DNA of 64,000 nt. It comes from Chitinimonas taiwanensis DSM 18899. Its GTDB lineage: Bacteria; Pseudomonadota; Gammaproteobacteria; Burkholderiales; Chitinimonadaceae. Shown piece after piece: positions 53,947 to 63,105 of this stretch; within the stretch, counting starts at the first letter, position 1; every line of letters starts with the position of its first letter. Below the pieces are notes generated by a model that saw only the letters and a list, made by a program, of their open reading frames with translations, made no database searches and was not told the DNA's origin. The position numbers and the translations under genes are program-made. Location: the NCBI RefSeq assembly GCF_900119825.1, contig NZ_FPKR01000005.1, forward strand, positions 62,001 to 126,000. Reading direction: 5' to 3'.

Positions 53947-56601
53947 TTAGAGCTGTGCGAGCAGCGATTCAGCAGTCGACTTTTGCTCGGTATTACCCTC
54001 GCTCATGGCCTCCTGCAGAATTTCACGCGCACCTTCCTTATCGCCCATATCGATGTAAGCACGGGCCAGATCGATCTTGGTGGTCACCGGATCATCAAGC
54101 TCAGCACTGAAGTCAGCAATATCGGCACCGCTGCCCGCTTCCGGCGCAATGTCCAGATCGAGGCTCATGCCATCCACGTCCAGCGGTGCTTCGGCAGCCG
54201 GAGCCGCCGCTTCATTCAGATCAAAGTCGAAATCCAGATCACTGGCCAGATCGGACGATGCAAGCTCAGCCGGCATTGCATTCAATTCCGGCATGCTCAG
54301 TGCAGCCTCATTCAGTTGCAGGCCGAAATCATCGGCTGCCGGCGCAGCCGCAGGCGACTCGTTACCCAGCTCCAGCGGGATATCCAGCGAGAGAATGTCA
54401 TCATCCGCTGCAGCAGGTGTGCTGCTAGGTGCTGGGGTATCTAGCTGGAAATCCAGACCCGAAGCGGCGGACTCTTCCACCGCCACGGCTGGCATGTCTA
54501 GGTCGAAATCCATGGCCGGGGCGGCCTCAGGTTCGGCCTTCACCGGACTGTCGAGCTGAAAGTCCAGATCCGCCTTGTCATCCAGCTCAGCCGCGACCTG
54601 ATTCGATACCGGGGTATCGAACTTGCCGGTATCCATCATTTCGCCCAGTGTGCCGGCCGACATGATCATGGTCTTGTCCAATGAGCCGGTATCAACCGGA
54701 GCCTGCTGCTGATACAGGCTGTTGCTGGGGTCGAGCACGCGGCCCATTTCGGCCGCTTGCGCCCAGACCGCACCCTGACCTTGGCTGGCCGAATACAGCT
54801 CCTGCGCGGCAGTCTCAAAAGCAGCCGGGTTCTTGCGCGCTGCGTAGATCTCCAGCAGCTTCAGACGCACTTCCTGGCGGCTACCATCGCGCACCAGCGC
54901 ATCCTTGAGAATTTCCTCGGCCTGAGCGTCACGGCCATAGGCCATATACACCTCAGCCTCGGCAATCGGATCGACTTCATCGGTATCGATGGTACCGAGG
55001 CCCGCGCGGCTGAAATCGGTCAGAAAGGAGTTTTCCGTCACGCCGGTGCTGATCACGGCGCCGCCCGTATTACCGACCATGGTGTTCGACTTCAGGTCCG
55101 AGCCGGTAATCACGCTATCGGAAAAGTTGCCGCTTTTGCGGCGACGCAGCGCCCAGAAAGCACCACCGCCGAGCAGCACAGCCAGCAGGCCACCACCGCC
55201 CAGAACCAGCGGATTTTCCAGCAAGGATGGTTCGGGTTCCGGCTCCTCGATAATAACGGGCGGACGCTTCTTCTTCGGCTTTTCAGCCGGCGGCGGTGCT
55301 ACAACCGGCGCAGCAGGTGCGGCCTCAGGCGCAGTGGCATTCGGCGGGGCCACCTCGGCCGAAACAGCGGCTTCGGCGGGCTTGGTTTCCGTTGCTGGTT
55401 CAAGCGGCTTTTGCGGCTCGGCCGGAGCTACCGCCGGGGCAGCTGCGGCTTGCTTTTGCAGCTCTGCACCTTGCTTGCTCTTCAAGGCCAATAAGTCTTC
55501 TAGCTTCTTATTGGTCTTTTCCAGCTCAGCAACCCGTTGATTCGCCTCTTGCAAAGCCTTCTGACGGGCAACCGACTCTTCTTCCAACGTCTGCACACGC
55601 TCGCGCAGCTTGCCTTCTTCGCCCTTCGAGAGCTTCAGGCTGTCCTTACCTGCCAGCTCGCGTGCGGCGACAGGCTCGTCGACCTTGGCCACGATCTTGC
55701 CACTACCACCGGCCTCATCACCCTGCGAAGCCGGTGCTGCGGCGGCAAGCTTGGCACGGTAACTACGCCAGTCATCCGCCTGTACCTTGACCTCTTGCGC
55801 GGCCACGCGTGGATCGATGGCGCTCAGGGCCTCCTTGCTGGGAATGGACAGAATACGACCGCGCTTGAGGCGGTTCATATTATTGCCATCGAAAGCACCT
55901 TGGTTAGCGCGATACAGACCAACCAGCATCTGGTCCAGACTCACCCCTTCCACCTGAGTCTGACGTGCAATCCCGGCCAGGGTTTCGCCTGGCTTGACGG
56001 TGTGGGTCGAGTCAGACTCTGCAACAGCCTTGGGCTCAGACTTGGCTTCAGGCTTTGCCTCGACAGGCCTGACCTCCGGCTTGGGCTGAGCAGGCTTGCT
56101 TTCCACCGCAGGCTTTGGTGCCAGCACGGGCTTGGGCAAAGGCTGATTATTCGCTGGCTGAGCCGGCGCAACCGTGCGCACAGGCGTGCTGGCGTTGTAG
56201 CCCACCGGGTCAAGCAAGGCGGTGTACTCGCGCAGCACGCGACCACCATCCCATTTCAATTCCAGCAGAAAATCCAGGAAAGGTTCGTTAACCGATTGTG
56301 CTGAATTGACTGCAATGAAATATTGGCCATTACTGCGCTTTTCCAAATTAAAGCGCAGACCCAATGCGGTCGACGGATAGTCGATTTGTGCCTCGCGATA
56401 CGCTTCCGGCGCCGCCAGTGCGGCGCGCAGCGATTCGACTTCTGCCGGTTGCACAGCAACCAGATCGATCTCGGCACGTAAGGGCTGTCCCAATCCGGAC
56501 AGTACATTCAAACGCCCCAAGCCAGCCGCATGCAGCGCAACAGGTATTGTCGCCAAGGCTACAGCCATCACGGTGGCTTTGAGTTTTGATTCGATTCGCA
56601 C
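53947..56601 (-). CDS. fimV: FimV-type peptidoglycan-binding pilus/polarity protein
   Basis: A predicted 884-residue inner-membrane protein. Signal peptide near 1-25, then the FimV N-terminal region GRLNVLSGLGQPLRAEIDL. A LysM domain is near 205-260 (HTVKPGETLAGIARQ, and NRLKRGRILSIPS). A coiled coil is near 320-385. A membrane helix is near 470-490 (VLGGGGLLAVLLGGGAFWALRRRK). An acidic cytoplasmic region follows with repeated LDFxLDxP-type units (about 690-830), and it ends with a FimV C-terminal motif (KIDLARAYIDMGDKEGAREIL). In pseudomonads FimV controls type IV pili and polarity. GTG 56601 has AAGGG eight bases upstream; TTG 56628 is possible. Confidence 0.9.
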   Translation of the reverse strand: MRIESKLKATVMAVALATIPVALHAAGLGRLNVLSGLGQPLRAEIDLVAVQPAEVESLRAALAAPEAYREAQIDYPSTALGLRFNLEKRSNGQYFIAVNSAQSVNEPFLDFLLELKWDGGRVLREYTALLDPVGYNASTPVRTVAPAQPANNQPLPKPVLAPKPAVESKPAQPKPEVRPVEAKPEAKSEPKAVAESDSTHTVKPGETLAGIARQTQVEGVSLDQMLVGLYRANQGAFDGNNMNRLKRGRILSIPSKEALSAIDPRVAAQEVKVQADDWRSYRAKLAAAAPASQGDEAGGSGKIVAKVDEPVAARELAGKDSLKLSKGEEGKLRERVQTLEEESVARQKALQEANQRVAELEKTNKKLEDLLALKSKQGAELQKQAAAAPAVAPAEPQKPLEPATETKPAEAAVSAEVAPPNATAPEAAPAAPVVAPPPAEKPKKKRPPVIIEEPEPEPSLLENPLVLGGGGLLAVLLGGGAFWALRRRKSGNFSDSVITGSDLKSNTMVGNTGGAVISTGVTENSFLTDFSRAGLGTIDTDEVDPIAEAEVYMAYGRDAQAEEILKDALVRDGSRQEVRLKLLEIYAARKNPAAFETAAQELYSASQGQGAVWAQAAEMGRVLDPSNSLYQQQAPVDTGSLDKTMIMSAGTLGEMMDTGKFDTPVSNQVAAELDDKADLDFQLDSPVKAEPEAAPAMDFDLDMPAVAVEESAASGLDFQLDTPAPSSTPAAADDDILSLDIPLELGNESPAAAPAADDFGLQLNEAALSMPELNAMPAELASSDLASDLDFDFDLNEAAAPAAEAPLDVDGMSLDLDIAPEAGSGADIADFSAELDDPVTTKIDLARAYIDMGDKEGAREILQEAMSEGNTEQKSTAESLLAQL

Positions 56602-56770
56602 GGCTCCCACCCTTTTTTGCGGAGTCAAATTTCCGACAAGTAAATTAACATCATGGGGTTATGCACGCAAGCTCAGGTGCCATCTGAGTTTAGGTTGCAA
56701 TTTACGCAAATAAAAAGACGAAATTTGCCACTTAGATTTCAATGAGATACATGACATTGGCGTGAAGATG

Positions 56771-57712
56771 TCACATTGCGCCGAAAACCGGCTCGGACAA
56801 CTTTGCCAGTCTCGGCACGCGTCCGAGCTGCCAGTTTTCCCTCGCCCAGGCCCAGATCTCGGTCGGCAACGCCCCGCGCAAGCGCGAATCGGGCGACTGG
56901 CCAAGCCGCTGAAGCGCCTGCCAAAGCAATTCACTCACCCTCCCCTTATCCAGCGCTGGCGCCAGGGTTTGTTTACTGAGTTTCTCGCCAGCGGCATTGG
57001 TCAATATAGGCAAATGCGCGTAATTGGGGCGCCGATATCCAAGGCATTGCTGCAAATACAATTGCCTTGGCGTTGAATCAAGCAAGTCCGCGCCACGCAC
57101 AATATGGTTTATTCCCTGATCAGCATCATCCACCACCACGGCGAGCTGATAGGCGAAATAGCCATCGGCACGCAGCAGTACAAAGTCACCTACCTGACTG
57201 ATCAAATCCTGCGCCTGTACACCTTGAATCGCATCGTCAAAACTAATCAGAGCCGGCGCTTCCACACGCAGGCGCCAGGCACGCGGCGCGCGTCCGGCGC
57301 GCGGCCCGTTGCGGCAGAAACCGGGATACAGCGCACCATCGATGCCCATCTTGCCGGCCTCGGCAATTTCCTTGCGCGTACAGGCGCATCCATAGGCCCG
57401 CCCCTCGCGCAGCAGATCATCCAGCACCGCACGGTAATACTCGAGCCGGCGACTTTGATAGCGCAGCTCGCCATCCCAGGCAAAACCAAAGGCTTCCAGC
57501 GTACGCAGGATGTCGTCGGCCGCGCCAGGCATCTCACGCGGCGGGTCGAGATCCTCCATGCGCAGCAGCCATTCCCCCCCTTGGACTCTTGCCTCCAGGA
57601 AGCTCGCCACGGCTGTCAGCAGTGACCCTTCATGCAGCGGGCCAGTGGGGCTAGGCGCAAAGCGGCCACGGTAAGGCTGACTTATGCTGGCTGTGTCTTT
57701 GGAAATAACCAT
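56771..57712 (-). CDS. gluQ: Glutamyl-Q tRNA(Asp) synthetase
   Basis: This 313-residue class I synthetase-like enzyme attaches glutamate to queuosine in tRNA-Asp. [21 protein letters not shown] is the HIGH-type region. Zinc ligands are CACTRKE near 107 and YPGFC near 130, KLSKQTLAP is the KMSKS loop near 235, and the tRNA anticodon-binding domain of true GluRS is absent, as expected for GluQ. The start at 57712 is chosen from the family N-terminus; no clear ribosome-binding site. It diverges from fdxA. Confidence 0.93.
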   Translation of the reverse strand: MVISKDTASISQPYRGRFAPSPTGPLHEGSLLTAVASFLEARVQGGEWLLRMEDLDPPREMPGAADDILRTLEAFGFAWDGELRYQSRRLEYYRAVLDDLLREGRAYGCACTRKEIAEAGKMGIDGALYPGFCRNGPRAGRAPRAWRLRVEAPALISFDDAIQGVQAQDLISQVGDFVLLRADGYFAYQLAVVVDDADQGINHIVRGADLLDSTPRQLYLQQCLGYRRPNYAHLPILTNAAGEKLSKQTLAPALDKGRVSELLWQALQRLGQSPDSRLRGALPTEIWAWARENWQLGRVPRLAKLSEPVFGAM

Positions 57713-57741
57713 GCTATGCGGGGTGGGCGCGGGGCTTCTGA

Positions 57742-57747
57742 TACAAT
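57742..57747 (+). promoter_or_regulatory. Candidate -10 element of fdxA
   Basis: TACAAT lies 42 bases before the fdxA ATG in a divergent gap with gluQ. No clear -35 is seen, so support is weak. Confidence 0.3.
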
Positions 57748-57788
57748 CGCCGTGTTTGTTGCGCCGCAAATATCGAGGATTAAAAGAA

Positions 57789-58127
57789 ATGACTTACGTG
57801 GTGACCGATGCCTGCGTGAAGTGCAAATATACCGACTGCGTTGACGTATGTCCGGTGGACTGCTTCCGCGAAGGCCCCAATTTCCTGGTAATCGATCCGG
57901 ACGAGTGTATCGATTGCACGCTCTGCGTGGCCGAGTGCCCGGTTGAGGCAATCTACGCCGAGGACGATGTACCGGCTGATCAGCAGATCTATATCCAGCT
58001 CAACGCCGAGCTGTCCAAGCATAGCGCCTGGACACCCATCGTCGAGAAAAAGGACCCACTGCCCGACCACGACCAGTGGGCAAACGTTAAAGGCAAGCTC
58101 GCCCATCTGGACAAGAACGGCGCCTAA
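57789..58127 (+). CDS. fdxA: 7Fe ferredoxin FdxA
   Basis: This 112-residue ferredoxin has a [3Fe-4S] site formed by cysteines in ACVKC...[10 protein letters not shown] and a [4Fe-4S] site in [18 protein letters not shown]. The C-terminal helix extension ([24 protein letters not shown]) is typical of the Azotobacter FdI/FdxA group. It carries electrons between unidentified partners. The ATG at 57789 is behind GAGG about ten bases upstream. Confidence 0.95.
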   Translation: MTYVVTDACVKCKYTDCVDVCPVDCFREGPNFLVIDPDECIDCTLCVAECPVEAIYAEDDVPADQQIYIQLNAELSKHSAWTPIVEKKDPLPDHDQWANVKGKLAHLDKNGA

Positions 58128-58154
58128 GCCCTCGCGCAGCACACCGTAGTTCGC

Positions 58155-58185
58155 AACGCCCGCCATCCCGATACTGGCGGGCGTT
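58155..58185. terminator. Bidirectional terminator between fdxA and prpR
   Basis: Arms AACGCCCGCCA and TGGCGGGCGTT enclose nine bases between two convergent genes; the plus strand continues with TGCATTTTGG. Confidence 0.8.
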
Positions 58186-58211
58186 TGCATTTTGGACTTC
58201 CGCTCAAGCAC

Positions 58212-60107
58212 TCAGCGCAGCAAGCGCCACAAGGTGGTGCGACTGATTCCGAGCCGATGCGCCGCCATGGTCTTGTCCCCACCGCATTCGGCCAGCATGG
58301 CCAGCGCATGCTCGCGGCGCAGTTGCTCGGCGGTTTCCGCCAGGGGCATATCACTGCGTGGCATGCCGGACAGCAGCTCGGGGGCCAGCCTACGCACATC
58401 CCCTTCCTGCAGCCGCCCACTGGCGGCCAGAAATACCGCCATGCGCTCGACCACATTCTGCAGCTCGCGCACATTGCCCGGCCAGGCATGCCCCTGCGCC
58501 ACCGCCAGCAGGGGCTCAGTCAGCGCCGCCACCGGCAGCGCCGAGCCCTGGCGCAGCAAGGCATCCTGCGCCAACCGTTCAGCCAAGAGGCGCACATCAT
58601 CACCGCGAGCCGCCAGACTGGGCAACGGCAGCGAGAGGATATTCAGACGATAGAACAGGTCGGCACGAAAACGCCCAGCCGCCACGGCCGACTGCAGCTT
58701 GGCATGGGTGGCAGCAATCACGCGCACATCGACCGGAATCGGCTCCGCCGCACCAAGGCGCAGTACCTCGCGCTCCTGCAACACACGCAGCAAGCGAGTC
58801 TGCAGCGGTAGCGGCATATCGCCGATCTCATCCAGAAACAGGGTGCCATGATCGCCCAGCTCAATCAGACCCGGCTTGCCACCACGACGCGATCCCGTAA
58901 ACGCCCCTTCCTCGTAGCCAAACAATTCCGATTCCAGCAGGCTTTCCGGAAAAGCTGCGCAGTTCAGTGCCACAAACGGCGCAGCGGCACGGCGCGATAG
59001 CTGGTGTATGCCTTGGGCAAACAACTCCTTGCCGGTGCCCGATTCGCCCTCGATCAGCACCGCCGCATCGGCCTGCGCATACAGCGCCGCCAGCTCGCGC
59101 GCAGCGCGAATGCCTGCCGATTCGCCCAGCACATCGCTCAAGGCATAGCGGGCACGGAATGGACTCTTGCGTGCCTCGGCGCGCAATTTGCGGTCGGCAC
59201 GCTCAATCGCGCTCGACTCCTGCAGGGTAAGCACCGCACCAACCTGCTGACCCGCCTCCACCAGCGGCAGCTGCTGGGTCACCAGGCGCCGACCGGCAAG
59301 CGTGATCACTTCATCGCGCCGCGGCTCGCCTGAGCGCAACACCTCACCCAGCTGCAGTTCAGGCGCCAGCTCGCTCAACTGGCGCCCCAGCGCCTGTTGG
59401 GCACTCAGGCCCAGCAAGCTGGCCAGAGCCGGATTGATGCTTTGCACGCGCCCCTCCCCATCCACGGCCACCACCCCCTCGGACAGACTTTCCAGAATCC
59501 GGTCCAGACGCTCGCGCTTGCCCTCTTCCAGCCGCGCCACCCGACTCAACTCCAGCGCGGCATCAAAGGCCGCCAGAATCGATTCGCCCGAGTAGATCAG
59601 CACACCCGGCAAACCGTACTCAGCCGCAAGATGCACGACCTTGCTTGAGCCCACCACCACCGGCTGGGCCGCACGGGCCAGGGTATCCAGATGGCGGCGT
59701 GCATCGGCGTCGTTGTCGTAGATCAGCGGGGTCAGGTCCAGATTCAACAGGGGCTTGAGCGCCAGGATGTCCTCACCCAGGCGACGCCGAGTCAGCAGCA
59801 CCGCGCGCGGACTCAGGCGGCGCGCCTCGGCCAGTGCACGCAGAATGTCGTAGCCCGACACCTTGATCTGCACTACCGGCACCGGCAGTGCCGCACGCAG
59901 CTGCTCCGCCCCCTGCCCGGCCGCAATCACCGCATCGAGCTGCCCGGCTTGCAGCAAGCCCTGCAACTCGGGTACGGCCGCCTCGGCCGATGACTCTATC
60001 AAGCGCCAGTCCACACCAAGGCCGCGCCCAGCCAATTGCGCGCGCACCAGATTCGCCAGCGCACGCGTTGCCACCACCGCAAACACCGCCTGTGTCGAGC
60101 GTGCCAT
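58212..60107 (-). CDS. prpR: Sigma-54 activator PrpR of propionate catabolism
   Basis: This 631-residue activator switches on the prp operon when 2-methylcitrate binds. Its PrpR N-terminal ligand domain covers about 1-190, a PAS domain about 200-305, and the AAA+ domain 320-560, with Walker A GESGTGKE at 354-361, sigma-54 contact loop GAFTGS at 401-406 and Walker [10 protein letters not shown] near 422-430. The Fis-type helix-turn-helix is at the C-terminus ([17 protein letters not shown]). ATG 60107 has AAAGGGG five bases upstream; a longer frame runs through the operator. It diverges from prpB. Confidence 0.95.
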   Translation of the reverse strand: MARSTQAVFAVVATRALANLVRAQLAGRGLGVDWRLIESSAEAAVPELQGLLQAGQLDAVIAAGQGAEQLRAALPVPVVQIKVSGYDILRALAEARRLSPRAVLLTRRRLGEDILALKPLLNLDLTPLIYDNDADARRHLDTLARAAQPVVVGSSKVVHLAAEYGLPGVLIYSGESILAAFDAALELSRVARLEEGKRERLDRILESLSEGVVAVDGEGRVQSINPALASLLGLSAQQALGRQLSELAPELQLGEVLRSGEPRRDEVITLAGRRLVTQQLPLVEAGQQVGAVLTLQESSAIERADRKLRAEARKSPFRARYALSDVLGESAGIRAARELAALYAQADAAVLIEGESGTGKELFAQGIHQLSRRAAAPFVALNCAAFPESLLESELFGYEEGAFTGSRRGGKPGLIELGDHGTLFLDEIGDMPLPLQTRLLRVLQEREVLRLGAAEPIPVDVRVIAATHAKLQSAVAAGRFRADLFYRLNILSLPLPSLAARGDDVRLLAERLAQDALLRQGSALPVAALTEPLLAVAQGHAWPGNVRELQNVVERMAVFLAASGRLQEGDVRRLAPELLSGMPRSDMPLAETAEQLRREHALAMLAECGGDKTMAAHRLGISRTTLWRLLR

Positions 60108-60206
60108 ACCCACCCCTTTTTTCGTTTCAAGCCTGCCAGCAACGCCAAGCCCACAGACTTGCAGCAGGGGCAGGATTGGCCGGACAAAGCCGATAATATC
60201 CCTAGT

Positions 60207-60234
60207 TTGAAACATCACGTTTCAATAGTGAAAC
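60207..60234. promoter_or_regulatory. Clustered inverted repeats, candidate PrpR operator
   Basis: Two overlapping inverted repeats share one arm: TTGAAAC, five bases, GTTTCAA at 60207-60225, and GTTTCA, four bases, TGAAAC at 60219-60234. They lie 155-182 bases upstream of the prpB start and about 100-130 bases upstream of a sigma-54 promoter, a normal position for an upstream activator site. Confidence 0.6.
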
Positions 60235-60334
60235 AAAAACCTAGACAAGCAGGCGCGCCGGCAGCCTCTGGCTACTCGGCTATGCTGATGATTTAGCGCG
60301 GAATTCCGCCCCAAAAACCGCCTGCAGCCAAGGC

Positions 60335-60350
60335 TGGCCCAGCTTTTGCA
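60335..60350 (+). promoter_or_regulatory. Sigma-54 promoter of prpB
   Basis: TGGCCC, four bases, TTTTGCA gives GG (60336-60337), ten bases, GC (60348-60349), the exact spacing of sigma-54 promoters. It lies 39 bases before the prpB ATG and downstream of the PrpR-type repeats, which fits the sigma-54-dependent activator encoded divergently. Confidence 0.7.
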
Positions 60351-60388
60351 CATAGGCGGGCCTTGCCGCTTTACCGGAGAAACACCCC

Positions 60389-61276
60389 ATGTCCCTCAGC
60401 TCCCCCGGCGCGCGCTTTCGCGCTGCTGTCGAACGCGAAAAGCCGCTGCAAATCGTCGGCGCCATCAATGCCTATGCCGCCCTCTTGGCCGAGCACAGCG
60501 GCCACCAAGCCCTGTATGTCTCAGGTGGCGGTGTGGCCGCCAGCTCCTGCGGCATTCCCGACCTGGGCATTACCACGCTGGAAGATGTGCTGATCGATGT
60601 GCGGCGGATTACCGACCGCACCGCGCTGCCGGTGCTGGTCGATATCGATACCGGTTGGGGTGGCGCCTTCAATATCGCGCGCACTGTGCGCGAGATGATC
60701 CGCGCCGGCGCTGCCGCCGTGCACATCGAAGACCAGGTACTGGCCAAGCGCTGCGGCCACCGGCCCGGCAAGGCAATTGTGTCGGCCGCCGAGATGGTCG
60801 ACCGGGTCAAGGCCGCGGTCGACGCGAAGACCGACCCCGAGTTCGTAATCATGGCGCGTACCGATGCATTGGCCGTGGAAGGCCTGCAGGCCGCCATCGA
60901 CCGTGCCTGCGCCTGCGTGGAAGCCGGTGCCGACATGATCTTCCCCGAGGCGATGGAGAGCCTCGAGATGTATCAGGCTTTTGTGGATGCGGTGAAGGTG
61001 CCGGTGCTGGCCAATATCACCGAGTTCGGCAAGACCCCGCTATTCACGCGCGAACAGCTTGGCAGCGTGGGCGTGAGCATGATGCTCTACCCGCTGTCCG
61101 CCTTCCGCGCCGGCGCCAAGGCGCAGCTCAATGTGTATGAACACATCGCGCGTGATGGCAGCCAGCAGGCGGTGGTCGGCAGCATGCAGACCCGCATGGA
61201 GCTGTATGAGCACCTCGGCTACCACGTCTACGAGCAGAAGCTCGATGCGCTGTTCGCCGCCGAAGGTAAGGCCTGA
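60389..61276 (+). CDS. prpB: 2-methylisocitrate lyase
   Basis: This 295-residue enzyme cleaves 2-methylisocitrate to pyruvate and succinate, the last step of the methylcitrate cycle. The signature [11 protein letters not shown] near 122-132 holds the catalytic cysteine. Metal ligands are in [14 protein letters not shown] near 85-98 and the conserved FPEAMES near 188. GGAGA precedes ATG 60389 by eight bases. It is the first structural gene of the prp operon. Confidence 0.97.
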   Translation: MSLSSPGARFRAAVEREKPLQIVGAINAYAALLAEHSGHQALYVSGGGVAASSCGIPDLGITTLEDVLIDVRRITDRTALPVLVDIDTGWGGAFNIARTVREMIRAGAAAVHIEDQVLAKRCGHRPGKAIVSAAEMVDRVKAAVDAKTDPEFVIMARTDALAVEGLQAAIDRACACVEAGADMIFPEAMESLEMYQAFVDAVKVPVLANITEFGKTPLFTREQLGSVGVSMMLYPLSAFRAGAKAQLNVYEHIARDGSQQAVVGSMQTRMELYEHLGYHVYEQKLDALFAAEGKA

Positions 61277-61278
61277 GC

Positions 61279-61842
61279 ATGCCCTTTACCCTGCGTGGCG
61301 AACGCGTGCTGCTGCGTGACTGGCGTGACGACGATCTGCCTGCCTGGGTGGCCATGAATGCCGACCCGGCGGTACGCCGCTATTTCCCCAGCGTGCTCGA
61401 TGAGGCCGCCGCGCTGGGCGAGGCCAGTCGCATCCGCGCCCATGCAGAGCGCGAGGGCTTCACCTTCTGGGCCCTGGATATCCCGGGCGTTGCCGACTTC
61501 GCCGGCTTCGTCGGCCTGATCCGCACCGGCTTCGACGCGCATTTCACGCCTTGCGTGGAAATCGGCTGGCGCCTGGCCCAGGCCTATTGGGGCCAAGGCT
61601 ATGCAAGCGAAGCCGCGCGTCTGGCCCTGCAACAGGGCTTCGACACGCTGCAGCTCGATGAAATCGTCGCCCTGACCGTACCCGCCAATCTGCCCTCGCA
61701 GGCCGTCATGCAGCGCATCGGCATGCGGCGCGATCCCTCGGACGACTTCGACCATCCGCGCCTTAGCGATGGTCATCCGCTGCAGCGTCATCTTCTGTAT
61801 CGAATCAAGCGCCAGGATTGGCGTGCGCAACTGAGCGCCTAA
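61279..61842 (+). CDS. GNAT acetyltransferase of the RimJ/RimL type, inside the prp operon
   Basis: This 187-residue GNAT acetyltransferase starts [20 protein letters not shown] and has [25 protein letters not shown] near 92-116 (the acetyl-CoA binding loop) and [15 protein letters not shown] near 135, the usual RimJ/RimL C-terminal part. Its ATG lies two bases after the prpB stop and prpC starts 25 bases after it, so it belongs to the operon. Standard prp operons have no such gene. Its target is unknown; a ribosomal protein, an antibiotic-like compound or an enzyme of propionyl-CoA metabolism are all possible. Confidence 0.88.
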   Translation: MPFTLRGERVLLRDWRDDDLPAWVAMNADPAVRRYFPSVLDEAAALGEASRIRAHAEREGFTFWALDIPGVADFAGFVGLIRTGFDAHFTPCVEIGWRLAQAYWGQGYASEAARLALQQGFDTLQLDEIVALTVPANLPSQAVMQRIGMRRDPSDDFDHPRLSDGHPLQRHLLYRIKRQDWRAQLSA

Positions 61843-61867
61843 ACCCCCACCGTGTCTGGAGATTTAC

Positions 61868-63013
61868 ATGAGCGAGCAAGTCCTGCCCAAAGCCAAGAAA
61901 TCGGTCGCCCTGTCGGGCGTCGCCGCCGGCAACACCGCCCTGTGCACCGTGGGCCGCACCGGTAACGATCTGCATTACCGCGGCTACGACATTCTCGATG
62001 TGGCCGATGCCTGCGAGTTTGAGGAAATTGCCCATCTGCTGGTACACGGCAAGCTGCCCACCGTGGCGGAACTGGCCAGCTACAAGCAAAAGCTCAAAGC
62101 CCTGCGCGGCATTCCGGCCAATGTGAAGGCGGTACTAGAGGCACTGCCGGCCAGCGCTCACCCGATGGATGTGATGCGCTCGGCGGTATCGGCGCTCGGC
62201 TGCACCTCGCCCGAGAAGGACGACCACAACCTCGCCGGCGCACGCGATATCGCCGACAAGCTGATGGCCTCGCTCGGCTCCATGCTGCTGTACTGGTATC
62301 ACTACAGCCATAACGGCCGCCGCATCGAGGTAGAAACCGACGATGACAGCATCGGCGGCCACTTCCTGCACCTTCTGCATGGCGAGAAGCCACGCGCCAG
62401 CTGGGTCAAGGCCATGCACACCTCGCTGGTGCTGTATGCCGAGCATGAATTCAATGCCTCGACCTTCACCGCCCGTGTGGTGGCCGGCACCGGCTCGGAC
62501 ATGTATAGCGCGATTACCGGCGCGATTGGCGCGCTGCGCGGCCCCAAGCACGGCGGCGCGAATGAGGTGGCGTTTGAAATCCAGAAGCGCTACGACAACC
62601 CGGACGAGGCCGAGGCCGATATCCGTGCACGGGTCGAGCGCAAGGAAGTGGTGATCGGCTTTGGCCACCCGGTTTACACAGTCAGCGACCCGCGCAATGT
62701 GGTGATCAAGCGCGTGGCCAAGTCGCTGTCGGACGAGGCGCGCAATACCAAGATGTATGACATCGCCGAGCGCCTGGAAGCGACCATGTGGGAAATCAAG
62801 AAGATGTTCCCCAATCTCGACTGGTTCAGCGCGGTCAGCTACCACATGATGGGTGTACCGACCGCCATGTTCACCCCGCTGTTCGTCATCTCGCGCACCA
62901 GCGGCTGGGCTGCCCATGTGATCGAGCAACGCCAGGACGGCAAGATCATCCGCCCTAGCGCCAACTACACCGGGCCGGAAGACCTGGCCTTTGTGCCGAT
63001 CGCGCAGCGCTAA
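61868..63013 (+). CDS. prpC: 2-methylcitrate synthase
   Basis: This 381-residue citrate-synthase-fold enzyme joins propionyl-CoA and oxaloacetate. Catalytic residues are in [25 protein letters not shown] near 215-240 (His), [12 protein letters not shown] near 263 (His) and [27 protein letters not shown] near 320-345 (Asp replaced region with the usual Ser-Arg-Thr-Ser-Gly-Trp-Ala-Ala-His). [21 protein letters not shown] near 22-42 is typical of the PrpC branch. GGAG lies near ATG 61868. Confidence 0.96.
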   Translation: MSEQVLPKAKKSVALSGVAAGNTALCTVGRTGNDLHYRGYDILDVADACEFEEIAHLLVHGKLPTVAELASYKQKLKALRGIPANVKAVLEALPASAHPMDVMRSAVSALGCTSPEKDDHNLAGARDIADKLMASLGSMLLYWYHYSHNGRRIEVETDDDSIGGHFLHLLHGEKPRASWVKAMHTSLVLYAEHEFNASTFTARVVAGTGSDMYSAITGAIGALRGPKHGGANEVAFEIQKRYDNPDEAEADIRARVERKEVVIGFGHPVYTVSDPRNVVIKRVAKSLSDEARNTKMYDIAERLEATMWEIKKMFPNLDWFSAVSYHMMGVPTAMFTPLFVISRTSGWAAHVIEQRQDGKIIRPSANYTGPEDLAFVPIAQR

Positions 63014-63022
63014 AGCCTGCCG

Positions 63023-63048
63023 GCCCGCGCCCACACGTAGGCGCGGGC
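63023..63048 (+). other. Intercistronic hairpin between prpC and acnD
   Basis: Arms GCCCGCGCC and GGCGCGGGC enclose eight bases, just after prpC, with no T-run. Such a stem can protect the 3' end of the upstream message or set different levels of prpC and acnD. Confidence 0.5.
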
Positions 63049-63105
63049 GCCATACCAAGCCTGCGTGCGCGAGACGCGCCGGGCAAACTGACTGGGTACC
63101 ACACC

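Noticed and set aside
56752-56773. TGACAT/ATGTCA repeat at the gluQ stop as a terminator
   Set aside because: The stem is six bases with a ten-base loop and no T-run; overlaps the stop codon.
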